Source of the DNA: Nematostella vectensis
Lineage: Eukaryota > Cnidaria > Anthozoa > Actiniaria > Edwardsiidae
Direction of reading: 5' to 3'
DNA length: 64,000 nucleotides
Assembly: GCF_932526225.1 (NCBI RefSeq)
Contig: NC_064034.1
Coordinates: 17,868,887 to 17,932,886 of the forward strand
Positions 46,004 to 56,900 of the stretch are shown one piece after another (position 1 is the first letter of the stretch; each line of letters begins with the position of its first letter). The position numbers and the translations under genes were made by a program. The notes beneath the pieces were generated by a model. That model saw only the letters and a program-made list of their open reading frames with translations, did no database searches and had not been told where the DNA came from.

Positions 46004-49000
46004 ATGTTCCCCAACGTTGTCTCGAGTCGCGATCTGTTTTCATCAAACCCATGGTAGGAATATTATTTGCTTTTTTGTAAGCTTGATAAAATATTTTATA
46101 TAAGTACTAAAAAGTATATACGCTTAAGTCAGTTCAACTTAAAGTAAGACATTAAGTAAGCTTACTTATAAGTTTAGTAAGTTAACTTAAGTTATATTAA
46201 TTCATTTCATTTAGAGTACAAAAATTTCTTCATTATCATTGAACAACCCTTGTAAAAAATAATAAGATTTCTCAGGACTTTAGTGAATGAAAAGGAAGTG
46301 ATTTTTCAGACCGACTTCATCGTCCACTTGATTAAGTTATAACTTTTGTTTTGTGTTTGTGTATTTGTTAAGCCGTGAGCTATGGGACAGTCAGATGTTT
46401 AGCCAGGCAGGCACGGGATCACAAAGTTCACAGCAAAGTTCATCGGAGCTCTTTTCCCAGCCTCGCATCTCACAGTCAAAGACATCCACTCATGACAACA
46501 CGTCTGTACCAGCTTATAACTCTGTACAGGGCGAGGTAAGAAAAGTGTGTGGGATAAGGGGGGGTTTTATATAGGGGCATTTTTTTCTATTAGCCACACA
46601 GGGTGTTCTGCAACAATTTTTTATTCACAAAAAAGTTATTTACAAAGTGAACTATCTTTTTCGTAGGAATCAAGTGAAAAGTATTATTTAAAGTACATTT
46701 CAAAACCTCCACTTTTTCCTGGTCAAAGCAAGAATGAACGAACCAAGGCGGAAGATTTCAGGGAATTCATGGAAACACAGCAAAAGATTACCTTTGAACG
46801 TGAGCAGAGGTGAATTAAATATAATAAATAATAACAATAATTAATTTATATATAATGGATAAAAGATTTGGGGATTATGTTGCTTAGCAATTTTAGTTGT
46901 GATTGGTCAGATTACCAGATTGTTCATGTTTTCTTTTTAATTCAAGAGATACATTTGAAGGATTGATAGCTCTATTAAAGGATTGCACAAGCGAGGTATG
47001 TACCACCACACCTTTCACACCTTTAAGTATACAATAGCTTCATGTCCCGGCAAAGGGGGAGGAATCAGTTTTAAATCTAAGAAATAGCACTTCTGGGTTT
47101 GGTCAACAGCAATTCTAACCCCTAAAAGATGGCACATTAGGTGTGGTCAAAGCAATTTATAATTCTATAAACTAAAATTATGCACGTTTTCAGTTTTCCT
47201 GAATTGCTCTTCCTTCCTTCAAACATAGTGTAAAAACTGTGTTTTGCTCTTGACTAGGTTACGGATGCAATGTCCTATTTTAAAGAAACTCTCAGTAAAA
47301 ACATGACAGAAAATCTGGACCAAGTTACTTCTGCTGCTGATAAGTCAGTGAAAGTTATCATGCAATGTAAGTATCACATATTTAAAGTATAGTTTGAGCC
47401 TTTAATCAATAAAGTTGCAATCAGTTCCATGCAATTCCATCCATTATTATTTCTAGTGAAAGCTGACTTTGCTGAGAATTTCAACACGCTGAAAAGAAAT
47501 GTCAGAGAAGATCAAGCAGTTCAAGAAACCATTTCTAAGGTAAGCAATTTTAAAAACTCAACAAACAAGCGTATGAGTCTGACTTCTTACTAGATGATCT
47601 AAAAAGCAGTGATAATTTAAAGAAGTTAGGGAGGGGATGAATATCAGATGGTATTCCAGGTTTAAAAATATTTTTTCCAAATCCTTTTAATTTTGAAGGC
47701 TTTGTGAAAAATGATAAAGAAAAACAGGGGTCGGTTCCTAGAAAGCAGGTTATCGCTAACCTTAGGATACATACAGCTATCTTGACTTTGATTGGTCAGT
47801 GCAAATGGCAAATGGTGATTGGCAAATAGCATTTATATGACCGAAAGTAACCATGCGTCTCGAAGAATATGGATAAATCAAATCAACTATCCATTAAAGG
47901 TTACCAATGCTTGGCTCTGACATTGCTGGACTTTATTTAACACATTTAATTTTACGAATAATTAGTACCCATTAGCCATTTACCATTCGCCATTTGCACC
48001 GACAACCTTTTTTGAAATAGGTGTATACAAGAGCCTCGAGGGGTCCTCCGTAATATGTATGCACGCTTCCATGCACGGCTGGAAAAAGGGCCTATTTGTA
48101 TCGTGGCCACAATATTTACACCTTTACAGTACCTTTATCCCTATTATAGCTTGAGAAGCAAGTTGCCATTAAAGAGGAGACCATCAAACACTTGACTTTC
48201 CAACTGGAAGAGCTCCATGCAAAAGAGCAAAGAGCTCTAGAACGTGAGGAAAGCTACTTCAAGAGAGAAAAAGAAATGCTTGAACAACTGAAAACCGCTG
48301 AAAGTACGTCTACGCCACGCAAGCTAAACGACATTAAAGAGCTTACCCGGCAGCTCGAAGAATCCAGGAAGAGAGAAAGTATGGCTTTAGAGAGAGAACA
48401 GAAATATGTCGAGAGGGAAAATCAACTCTCAGCAAGTCTCAAAGCTTTGGAGAACAAACAGCATAACCTGCCAAATAACGCTATCGCAGAAAAACACTTT
48501 CACGCGCATTTGCCAGTAAACGCTAGCACAACTCATGGAGGAAAGATGCTGACTTATGGGCCAACGATGCCGCTGGTGCACTATCAACAGCCACGTGATC
48601 AGTCACGTGATCAACATAACGCCACTCACGTGACTCAACGCCAGGATGCTATACCGCCGCATTGTGAATCTGATTGCTTTAGTGCGCGTGCGCTGACCGT
48701 AAGCAGCCATCAAGTGAATTCAACGTCACATCCGACCGCAGCTATAGCTCCTGTGCAAACCATGCCAATGACCCAGAGCTTGGCACTTCCCACCGAGCAA
48801 CCCTCAAACGCAAATAGTCATGCTACTGCGAGCTTCGTTACCAATAAGGGTATAGATAATTCAGTATTCACGAAAGATCTATTGTGTCTTCAAAAATGAT
48901 CCCCCACCCCACCCTTACAAACACTCACACAGAAAGACACACTACACCACAGAAAGAATATTATCAAAGTCTAAACCCCGGGAGTTTCCGCCATGGTAAT

Positions 49001-49758
49001 AGGCCCATTAGGGCGCTTATTTATTCATCAGAACATTCGGATCATCAAGGCATAATTATTATAACTCGATTAGCTTGGAACACCCCTCTGTAACCGAGTA
49101 ATGATTTCCTGGCAGGTTTTCCGTATAAAGCTCACAAGATCGTTGGAATTGTGCTTTTTTTTTTTATTTATAATTATTATTTTCGTTCGGGGAAAAAATT
49201 TCCACCAGGATCAAGGATAGATTGAACTTCTATCAGGGTGGGGTCCGAAAACTCAACAGGTACTGGGAAGGCAACAAATTCACCAGGTAGAGAAAAACCA
49301 GGTCAGTGGTAGGGGGTGTCTTCAGGCAGAGCATCGAATATTACAAGGTATATACTACTTTTATAAGGATATTATGTTAGAAGGAAGACTGAGTTATGAC
49401 AACAATTACCACAATTGCTTCCTAGTTTCAGCTTCTGTGCTACCTGTGTCAACGGCATCGCAAAGATTACAAGAGAACCATAATCAATCAAACCTGATTT
49501 CTCCTGGAAACCTGTCGGCGTCCCGTGCTTCATTGCATGAGTACCCTAAGAGATCACCTGTTGCAACAGTTCTGCCTTTGACCCAAGTTAAAATTGAAAA
49601 CAATCGAAAAGGTACATTATTGTTAGATTCATTAAACTTTATACTCATTTTGCTTGTCGAGAAAACGTGCATATAAAAAGCAACTCTGCGTTGTGTCGTC
49701 TTTTTCTCGCTAAGTCCTCAAACGATAAGGACAGTTTACTTAGTTCCATATTCAACTA

Positions 49759-49791
<33 letters not shown>

Positions 49792-50934
49792 GAACCACAC
49801 CAAATTAAAATAAAAACAACTTACAGATTGTATATTCTCCAAGAAAGGGGACGACCCATTGGGGATATTCGTGTTCGATTTGACCGTCCCCTCCCCTGAG
49901 AAATGTAACAACAGCGAGATGAGTGCCGAAATGCAGAGTTCCGAAACACATGTATCCCCCGATAAAGTACCAGTCGTTAGGGCGTATGCCACCCGATCTG
50001 CTCACAACAAGGACACAGAGGCGCACCCCAACACCGGGATCGTTAAGCGTGCATCCCCCAGCACCCAAGTTCAACAACCTATCAAGCGTAGAGTGTCGAA
50101 TAGAGGTAACGAGGACAAGAAAGCTGAAAAGCGCACCCGTATCGAGGAAGACACACAAACCGCAGAACCGGAAGCGATTGTGAAGGTAGCGTATTCATGT
50201 GTTATACATCTCGCTTGTTCTTCTTTCTTTTCTTTTTTTTTTTATAAAAGCAAGCGCTTTGATTAAGAGTCTTCAGGCTAGTATACGAATGTGTAGGCTC
50301 TCTTATCGGGCTTTGTCTTTATTTTCTCGCAATCATCTGTTGCTTCATTTTTTTTTTTTGTTTTTGCATTTTGTATTGTTTGCTATATACCTTGGCTTCC
50401 ACTTAACTGACCTAAAACTTTTAAGTTTTAAAAAGTTTTAAGTTTTTAGGTTTTAAAAAACCTAGTGCGAAAGTCTAGTGCTGACAACTTTAGTTATTTC
50501 CTTGCACGTTTCAATTGGGTTCTCAACCTTAGTATTATTTTTTTTACTAGAAACTCGAAAAGGCTACAGAAACAGAGAAGAGTGGTTGTGGTTGTTAAAC
50601 GTCTGTGTATAGTGCTGAATTTGCCTGTGAAAATGTCCAATTTGTTTTAATACGTTTTTCCCCCTATCACTACAGAACCAACCATTTCGACGCAAAGGCT
50701 TTGAGGCCCAGAGAACTCTCAACATACCATTCGAACGTAAGTGCAGGGGGTGCCGTATGATGCTAGTTATATTTGGCGTAGGGGGAGGCCACGCGTATCT
50801 TTTGAATATCATTTTGTGTTCATTACTACCCAGGCCTGGACGAGGATGTCAACATAAACCAAATAACTGACAGCATTCGCAAGCATGCCATGAAGAGGAA
50901 GCAGAAAGTTGTCCAAAGAAAACCCTACAGATGA
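46004..50934 (+). CDS. IHO1: IHO1 (CCDC36)-like meiotic coiled-coil protein
   Basis: Eleven exons fit in phase: 46004-46053, 46373-46535, 46667-46809, 46947-46995, 47258-47366, 47457-47539, 48150-48849, 49432-49611, 49827-50185, 50676-50736, 50834-50934; 665 aa. The order matches IHO1: a Ser/Gln-rich start with DSQMFSQ (vertebrate DSQFLFGSQF), then KYISKPPLFPG (vertebrate KYQTKPQLFGG), a central coiled coil, a long Ser/Thr/Pro-rich region, and a short basic conserved tail (QITDSIRKHAMKRKQK). IHO1 is the animal counterpart of yeast Mer2. It binds HORMAD1 on meiotic chromosome axes and, with REC114 and MEI4, supports SPO11 DNA breaks. The second part of the coiled coil is unusually rich in Glu/Arg. 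If the donor at 48850 is not used, the frame stops at 48899, giving a shorter isoform. Confidence 0.65.
49761..49793 (+). repeat. (TTG)n microsatellite in IHO1-like intron
   Basis: About eleven TTG triplets lie some 30 bases before the acceptor of exon 49827-50185. Confidence 0.9.
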
Positions 50935-51059
50935 AGATAAAACCTTTTTTATCTTCGAAATGAATTTAAAATCCTGGTAACAATTCGATTCAAACACTGC
51001 CAATTCCTTTTACTTCAATGCAATATACGTCATAAAGTATACGGAACATGAACCATACA

Positions 51060-51371
51060 CAGGCCCGTAGCCATGATTTTGAGCGGGGTGGTTCGTTTTT
51101 CCATTTCAGCGGACCAAATTCACGGTATACCCTTCTCGCCTTATTACATTAGGTAATCAATCTTGTATTTAAAATGTTATTAATATGGTGCTTTTTAACA
51201 TATATCGATAATAATAAAGATAATTATTATAAAAAGATTTTAGAGTCATTTTAAAGATATATTGATGTGCACGGTATATCTCCAGCCAGTTATATATGTT
51301 TCTTTGTTCTGAGCAGACCTTCAAGCCGGGTGGGGCGGGGGTTCGTCCGAACCCCCCTGGCTACGGGCCTG
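51060..51371. mobile_element. MITE with CAGGCCCGTAGCCA ends
   Basis: The left end CAGGCCCGTAGCCA and right end TGGCTACGGGCCTG are exact complements. ATACA on both sides is a probable 5-bp target duplication. It is 312 bp and non-coding. Confidence 0.75.
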
Positions 51372-51668
51372 ATACATTTATAAAATGTATCAGGCAAAAT
51401 TATTTTTATACCTGGAAAGAAGCCTCGGTTTTTAAAGTCCTTTTTCAACCTTTTTGGGTGCGGCTTTCTTTTACGACATTGACTCGTTTATTATAACCAA
51501 ATCTGGCTAACTGTATATAAACGCCTACAATATCAAGAGCTACTATAAAATCATGCTTATCCCATTTCAGACAGCATTGTTGTAGGTCCGTTACGAATTA
51601 CCATCTCTCGCGTGTAAAGCTTGTTAGTCGGATGATCCCGATGAGCGTGCCTTTGACACTCGTGCTTA

Positions 51669-52833
51669 GGGAAGGGTCATCATTTAACGGGGGGAAGGGG
51701 GGCTGCTATGTTTGAGGGAAGGGTTGCGATTTTTTGAGCGTTGATTTGGGGGAGGGCCTCAAATTTTCATACAGGGTTTAAGGGAGGGCCTTATTTTCTG
51801 GACAGGTATTCTGATCAACTTCCGAGCCTCCTGAAATTTCTATTTTTTTTTCTGGGGAGAACCTCAGACCCCCTACAAAATAAATGAATGTAATGCGCCT
51901 TCTGCTTGCACTTAAATGACTTGCATTTCGCTGGCGTTTAAACCATTATCCCCTAAAGTTTTGAATTTGCGAATTTCAATTCATGTCAAATCCCCCCCCC
52001 CCCCCCCCCCCTCCCTTACAAGCTATTCAGATTGGGGGTATGAAAAGATATGCAAATAAGATTTCAGTTGGGAAGGAGGTAATGATTTTTCCATTTAGGT
52101 TTTATATCCCAGAAAAATGGGATAGAAACAACACTACCATATAGCTTTTGTTACATAAGGTTGTTTCAACCAATAAATTTCTAGACTTCCTTTAGATGAA
52201 AAAGCTGTTCCTTGTTGGGAAATCTAATTTTGTCTTTTTCAAGACATTTCTTTCCTAAGGTTATCATAAATGGGACACCTCATTAGGAAGTGCAATCATC
52301 TTCTGTTTCATGTAAATCAACCGCCGGCAGAGTCTCTTTATGGGCATGCTAAAGTCAGTGCCCCTCCCCTCCCCCCTCAAACACAACAATTTCGCGTGCG
52401 GAGGGACGCCCCCACAATATCAATTTGAAACAGTGACATTCAGGCCATATTTCGGTTAACAAATAGAAAGTATATATTTCTCTTTTGGCCCCATCCCCTT
52501 TCTTAGTTTGTACTGCACAGATTGCTTGTTATTACAATTATGGGTTTACTACATTTGTGGGCAACTTCTTATTACAATTATGGGTTTACTACATGTGTGG
52601 CTCTGCACGGTTATATTTTCTGATGCTTCTGGAAGAACATGCCGAATGTAGAGCATCTCGCAACTAGAGTATAATTTCAATAAACTAACCAATACCCCTT
52701 TTTTAGCTTTTTCGGTTCTGGGGGAGGGCCTTAATTTTTGGTTGCATCTTTGGGGGAGGGTCACCATTTTTGTGCTGAACCAGAAAAAAATCTACTTAGC
52801 AGCCTTTCCCCCCGATTAATAATGAACTTTCCC
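51669..52833. mobile_element. Inverted-repeat element, about 1.2 kb, decayed
   Basis: The left GGGAAGGGTCATCATTTAAC then GGGGGGAAGGGGGGCTGCTA resembles the complement of the right end, GGGAAAGTTCATTATTAATC then GGGGGGAAAGGCTGCTAAG. A 34-base direct duplication (CTTATTACAATTATGGGTTT repeated at about 52526 and 52568) lies inside. No clear target duplication. Confidence 0.5.
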
Positions 52834-52841
52834 ATACACAG

Positions 52842-53041
52842 AAAAACTTAGTCTTCAAATACCAAAACTACATACAAATCAACGGAGTTGCCATGGGAAC
52901 GAGCATGTGTCCAGCGAACGATAAAATCTTCATGGGGCGCATCGAGTATCCTCAAGCAAACACCGCTGAAACCAACGTGAAATTGCTTTGTCTTGTAGAG
53001 ATAACTACTTGGACAGGGATGAAATGGGAAGTACCAAGATA
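52842..53041 (+). pseudogene. Reverse-transcriptase fragment of a retroelement
   Basis: A plus-strand frame reads VFKYQNYIQINGVAMGTSMC and then IFMGRIE. The QxxGxAMGTxMxP pattern followed by FMG is typical of the finger/palm border of reverse transcriptases of the Penelope and LINE-like kind. The catalytic YxDD block does not follow, and the frame ends soon after, so it is a dead fragment. Confidence 0.55.
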
Positions 53042-53915
53042 AATATGATCTTCCCTCTACGATATAACTGCACATAAAATCTAATATACGTTGGCAATAA
53101 TTGAAATCATTATTTTGAAGAGAATACAGGCAGTGCACCCCCCAGCACCACCAGCAGCAAAGTAAGATAAAGCAATCACTTAGCATCACATTTCACGTAA
53201 TGCGAAGCATCATAAAGAGAGGATGAAGGGAAAACAAATCACAGGTCAACAAAAAGAAACCTGACCTCTTCTCAACCAAAAACACAAATAAAGAATGAAC
53301 ATTAGCAGGTTCAATCGCCTAAACCTCACTGAGATCCATGGTTTTCTATATAGTTTATTTGTATAATTTATCAAACTGCAACTGCTATTGAAAAAATACA
53401 ACTACTCACAGGACCAATGAAAAACTTACAAAAGTCACAAGAAACGAGTTCTCTGGGTACAAAACCGGTATTGCTTATTATTTAAAATATTGGCATAGCA
53501 AGACCTCTCAACCGGATACTGGCAAGCCACTTTTTTACATTCATAACAAAACGCCTGTTTCATTACCATCTCAAATTTAGGTTGATGATAAATACTATAA
53601 ATACCGTGGCATGTTGCTGGGATTATGTTTCTATGGGATCTCAGGGACTCAAAGTTCTTAGTCTTCATCAAACATTTATACAAAAACGTCTGCCGAAGCC
53701 AATCTTACTGTACAGTGTATTAGTATCCCTTGTAGGATTTCTTTCATTAATTCTTTGTTACCCGAACCCTTTATGCCAAGATTGGTTTAACGCTGCATTT
53801 CCTGTCAGCGCTGAAATGTGAGCTGACAGAAGCAAACATGCGCACGCTGCACTTGCTTCCTCATCTGGTAATCTGTAATGAAGCGTTCTGATTTGTTAGA
53901 TTTTTCAAAGAAATT

Positions 53916-56900
53916 CTAGTACTTGGTTTTCAGTCGCTTGTTTTCCTCTCGAAGTCTCTCGATTTCTGCGACAAGCGCCTCGTTCACCGAGTACTGCTCA
54001 ATCATCTTACGAAGCTCCATCTAAAAAAGGCGACAAAAATCAATCAAATTTGTACGTATTTTAAGACATGCAAACGTGCACTACAAATGTGACTGACTTA
54101 ATCCATCAGTAAAGATACGCAGGCGTAGGATTGGATGTGGGGATTGTGCAGTCATAGATATCATATGGAAAATTATTTGATTTTTAAAAGAAATGACCGA
54201 CATTTTGGAGGCCAAGGTTCCCTGCTAGCAGAGGCCTCTTTTCTCTGTATTTCGCTGGGCTGGAGTTCGCGAGGAAAAGATACCTCTGCCATGGGTCGCA
54301 AGTTCGTTTGATCAAACCGCCGTCCACGATCGTGAACGAGATCCAGAGCGCATGCTCCGTTCATTAATTACTGGCCACTATTTGAGCCCACAATGACTAG
54401 CGCATGCATGAAACGTATATCCGCTGCGGGATAATAAGCCCGCATTCGAAACGGCGTCCTCCGTAGAAATATCACGCGACGAATTATAAAAGAAGCCATT
54501 CAATGCCTTATCTTTATTCAGAATTTTCTCTCTTTTGACTAACGAGTCAATCTTCCGTTTACAGGTTTTGCATATTCTTCTGGGAATAGCTGATCTAAGT
54601 TTACCAAAAAGTTTTGTAACATTTTCTTCGAACCAACTGTGCGATATTTACATTGAAGAAACTCGGCTGCCCAGATGTCTTGAAATTAATTCCACAAACA
54701 AGACAAAACTAGTCTTTGCTGCGTTTGTTGTTCAATCTTTTTAGTGACGTTTTAGGTGATTGAAATTGAACAGTTGTTTTCTTTTTTCGAAGAGGAGGAC
54801 TAACCGGAGTTTGATTCATGCTTTCCGACTAAACCCATGCAAAGCATATTGACAGCTTTCGCGCGATGGTACGGGTTTTGGCACGTCGGTCGCTTATTAA
54901 CGCTCACGCATGCGCAACAGAAACAGTTTCGACCCATGGCAGAGGTATCTTTTCCTCGCGAACTCCAGCCCAGCGAAATACAGAGAAAAGAGGCCTCTGC
55001 TAGCAGGGAAAGGCCAAGGGGTTGCTCTTCGCATTTTACAATCATGAGTATGTGAGATAGTGTACTAGCACCTTCGTGCTACCAATGGCCAGCAACCTCA
55101 GCGGTTATCTGACGGGATTATTGGTAAAACTAACAAATACCACTATAGCACAGGGGGGGGGGGGGGGGGGGTAAGTGTTACCTGCTGTATGTGGAACTGT
55201 CGTAACATCTCTACTTGAAGATTGACTACGTCTTTGTGCATCGCCACCCTTGAAACAGACGGCAACAAGGTAGTTTTCAACACGACGACACAATGGGATA
55301 CACATTCCAATGAGTTAGCATTCAACGAAATCCGGACACATGGGAATTAGTTGGCTTTCACCACGACAAAACAATCGGACACAAACGACGAAAATTATCA
55401 ACGAGGATAAACATCAATGGAAACAACCGAGTACGATAAAAGAGACAAATTGTACAAGCTTTGATGATAACAACGCTACACAACGCCATCACCCAACATC
55501 AACAGCATCTACAAAAACAATTTTCCATTTGGATCCGCACCTAAACTCATCCATTGAGTCATCGATCATGTTTTTTATAAACTCGACTTGGAATGGCTGC
55601 AATCCACCGCTGGCCTGTTGCGTTACCATCTGTGGGGGACTGGTGTTTGTCGGTCCGTTAGCTAGGGTGCTGGTTGGCTGAGAAAGATTGGTGCGCAGAA
55701 TATCGGGGCCATCTAAAAAGATCAAAGCAATGCTTATGTGACTTTATAATAAATTCTTCCTTAGAGAGCTATTTTTCTTTGCGTCAAGGAAAGCCAACCA
55801 TACACTGTATTGCCCCTTTGCGCACAGGCTCGAAGATCTTAAACGTAGTAGGCTCTCCACGGAACAGTTCCCAACGTTACTATACTATCACCAGCAACTC
55901 ACCTAAAACACCTGGTTCTCTAACTTCTACCGAACTGGTACCAGACACTTTGCGAGGGACCTGGGGCGAGATTTTTGGAGACATCGATGACTGGGTAGGT
56001 CCGTCTGCAAACTTCCACGAGTGGTTGCTGGAGTCACTTGAGCTCCCCTGAAGCGTGACTCTGCTGACCTGATTCGAATCGGGTGGTGGTCTCGTGCCCT
56101 GCACATCCGTGTTACTTGTCTCCTCCAAGAGCCTGCCACTAGCAGAAGAGGATTCCGAGGGGGGCCTGTTTCGAGAAGAGAGAGCGTCTTGGTTGTTGTT
56201 CGTACTTGGGACAGGACGACTTGTTGGTTCTGACAGAGATCATCAGATGTACTATTAGATACAACTTCAATCTTAATCACTCCCATTCCTTGAATGTTAA
56301 CGGGCCTTGTACAGGGGCGTAACCAAGGGCGGGGTTCCCCGACATAAACAGAAAGACCAGGAATAGCAAAGGACAATCCCAGTAATTTCAGTTGACATTA
56401 AACCAATTGGAATAAAGTTGAACTCAATAAATCCCTGTATTGTAACCCGGATTGCTTCATAAATACCAAATAAATAGATCCGTCGTAAAAAACAGATCCA
56501 AGTTTGGAGTTTTGATATTTATTGCTTTCAGGACTGAGCCATTTTTATGTCACCCACGGACCAATGCAAGTAACGATACATGGATTCTGGAGTGCATCCT
56601 TGTGTAAAGGAGAACAGGGGGTGAGTAAAATGGGGGTCCTAGGCAACCTAAGAGTTTCAAACCGTTTGCAAACCTAGCGCTTTCCATTTTAACATTTTCT
56701 TATAGGGCTTGCTGACCAACCTGGCTGCTGTGGTTTGTGTTCATCGACTGGCTGCCGGTCTGTCTTGGGATAGGGCTGGCCCGTAGGTGAGTAGGCGCGG
56801 TCCGTGATAGGATAGGCTCTCTCCGTGGGAGAGTAGGCTGGGCCGCCTACTGGGCGATGGCGCGAGTCCGATGCGCTAGTGCTGCTGGCCAGGGGTGAAA

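Larger units (their letters stand above)
50935..53915. other. Intergenic region between convergent IHO1-like and NEDD1 genes
   Basis: No host gene was recognised in about 3 kb. It contains two inverted-repeat elements (51060-51371, 51669-52833), a reverse-transcriptase remnant (52842-53041) and a 20-C run (51992-52011). The 3' untranslated regions of both neighbours probably reach into it. Confidence 0.55.

Noticed and set aside
47800-48005. Inverted GCAAATGGCAAATGG-type repeats in an IHO1-like intron
   Set aside because: Arms are short and imperfect and no flanking duplication was found, so I did not call an element.
52848-53189. 113-codon minus-strand frame
   Set aside because: Antisense shadow of the reverse-transcriptase fragment.
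53582-53821. 79-codon plus-strand frame with a hydrophobic C-terminal half
   Set aside because: No homology recognised, no splice or promoter support, and it overlaps the likely NEDD1 3' region.
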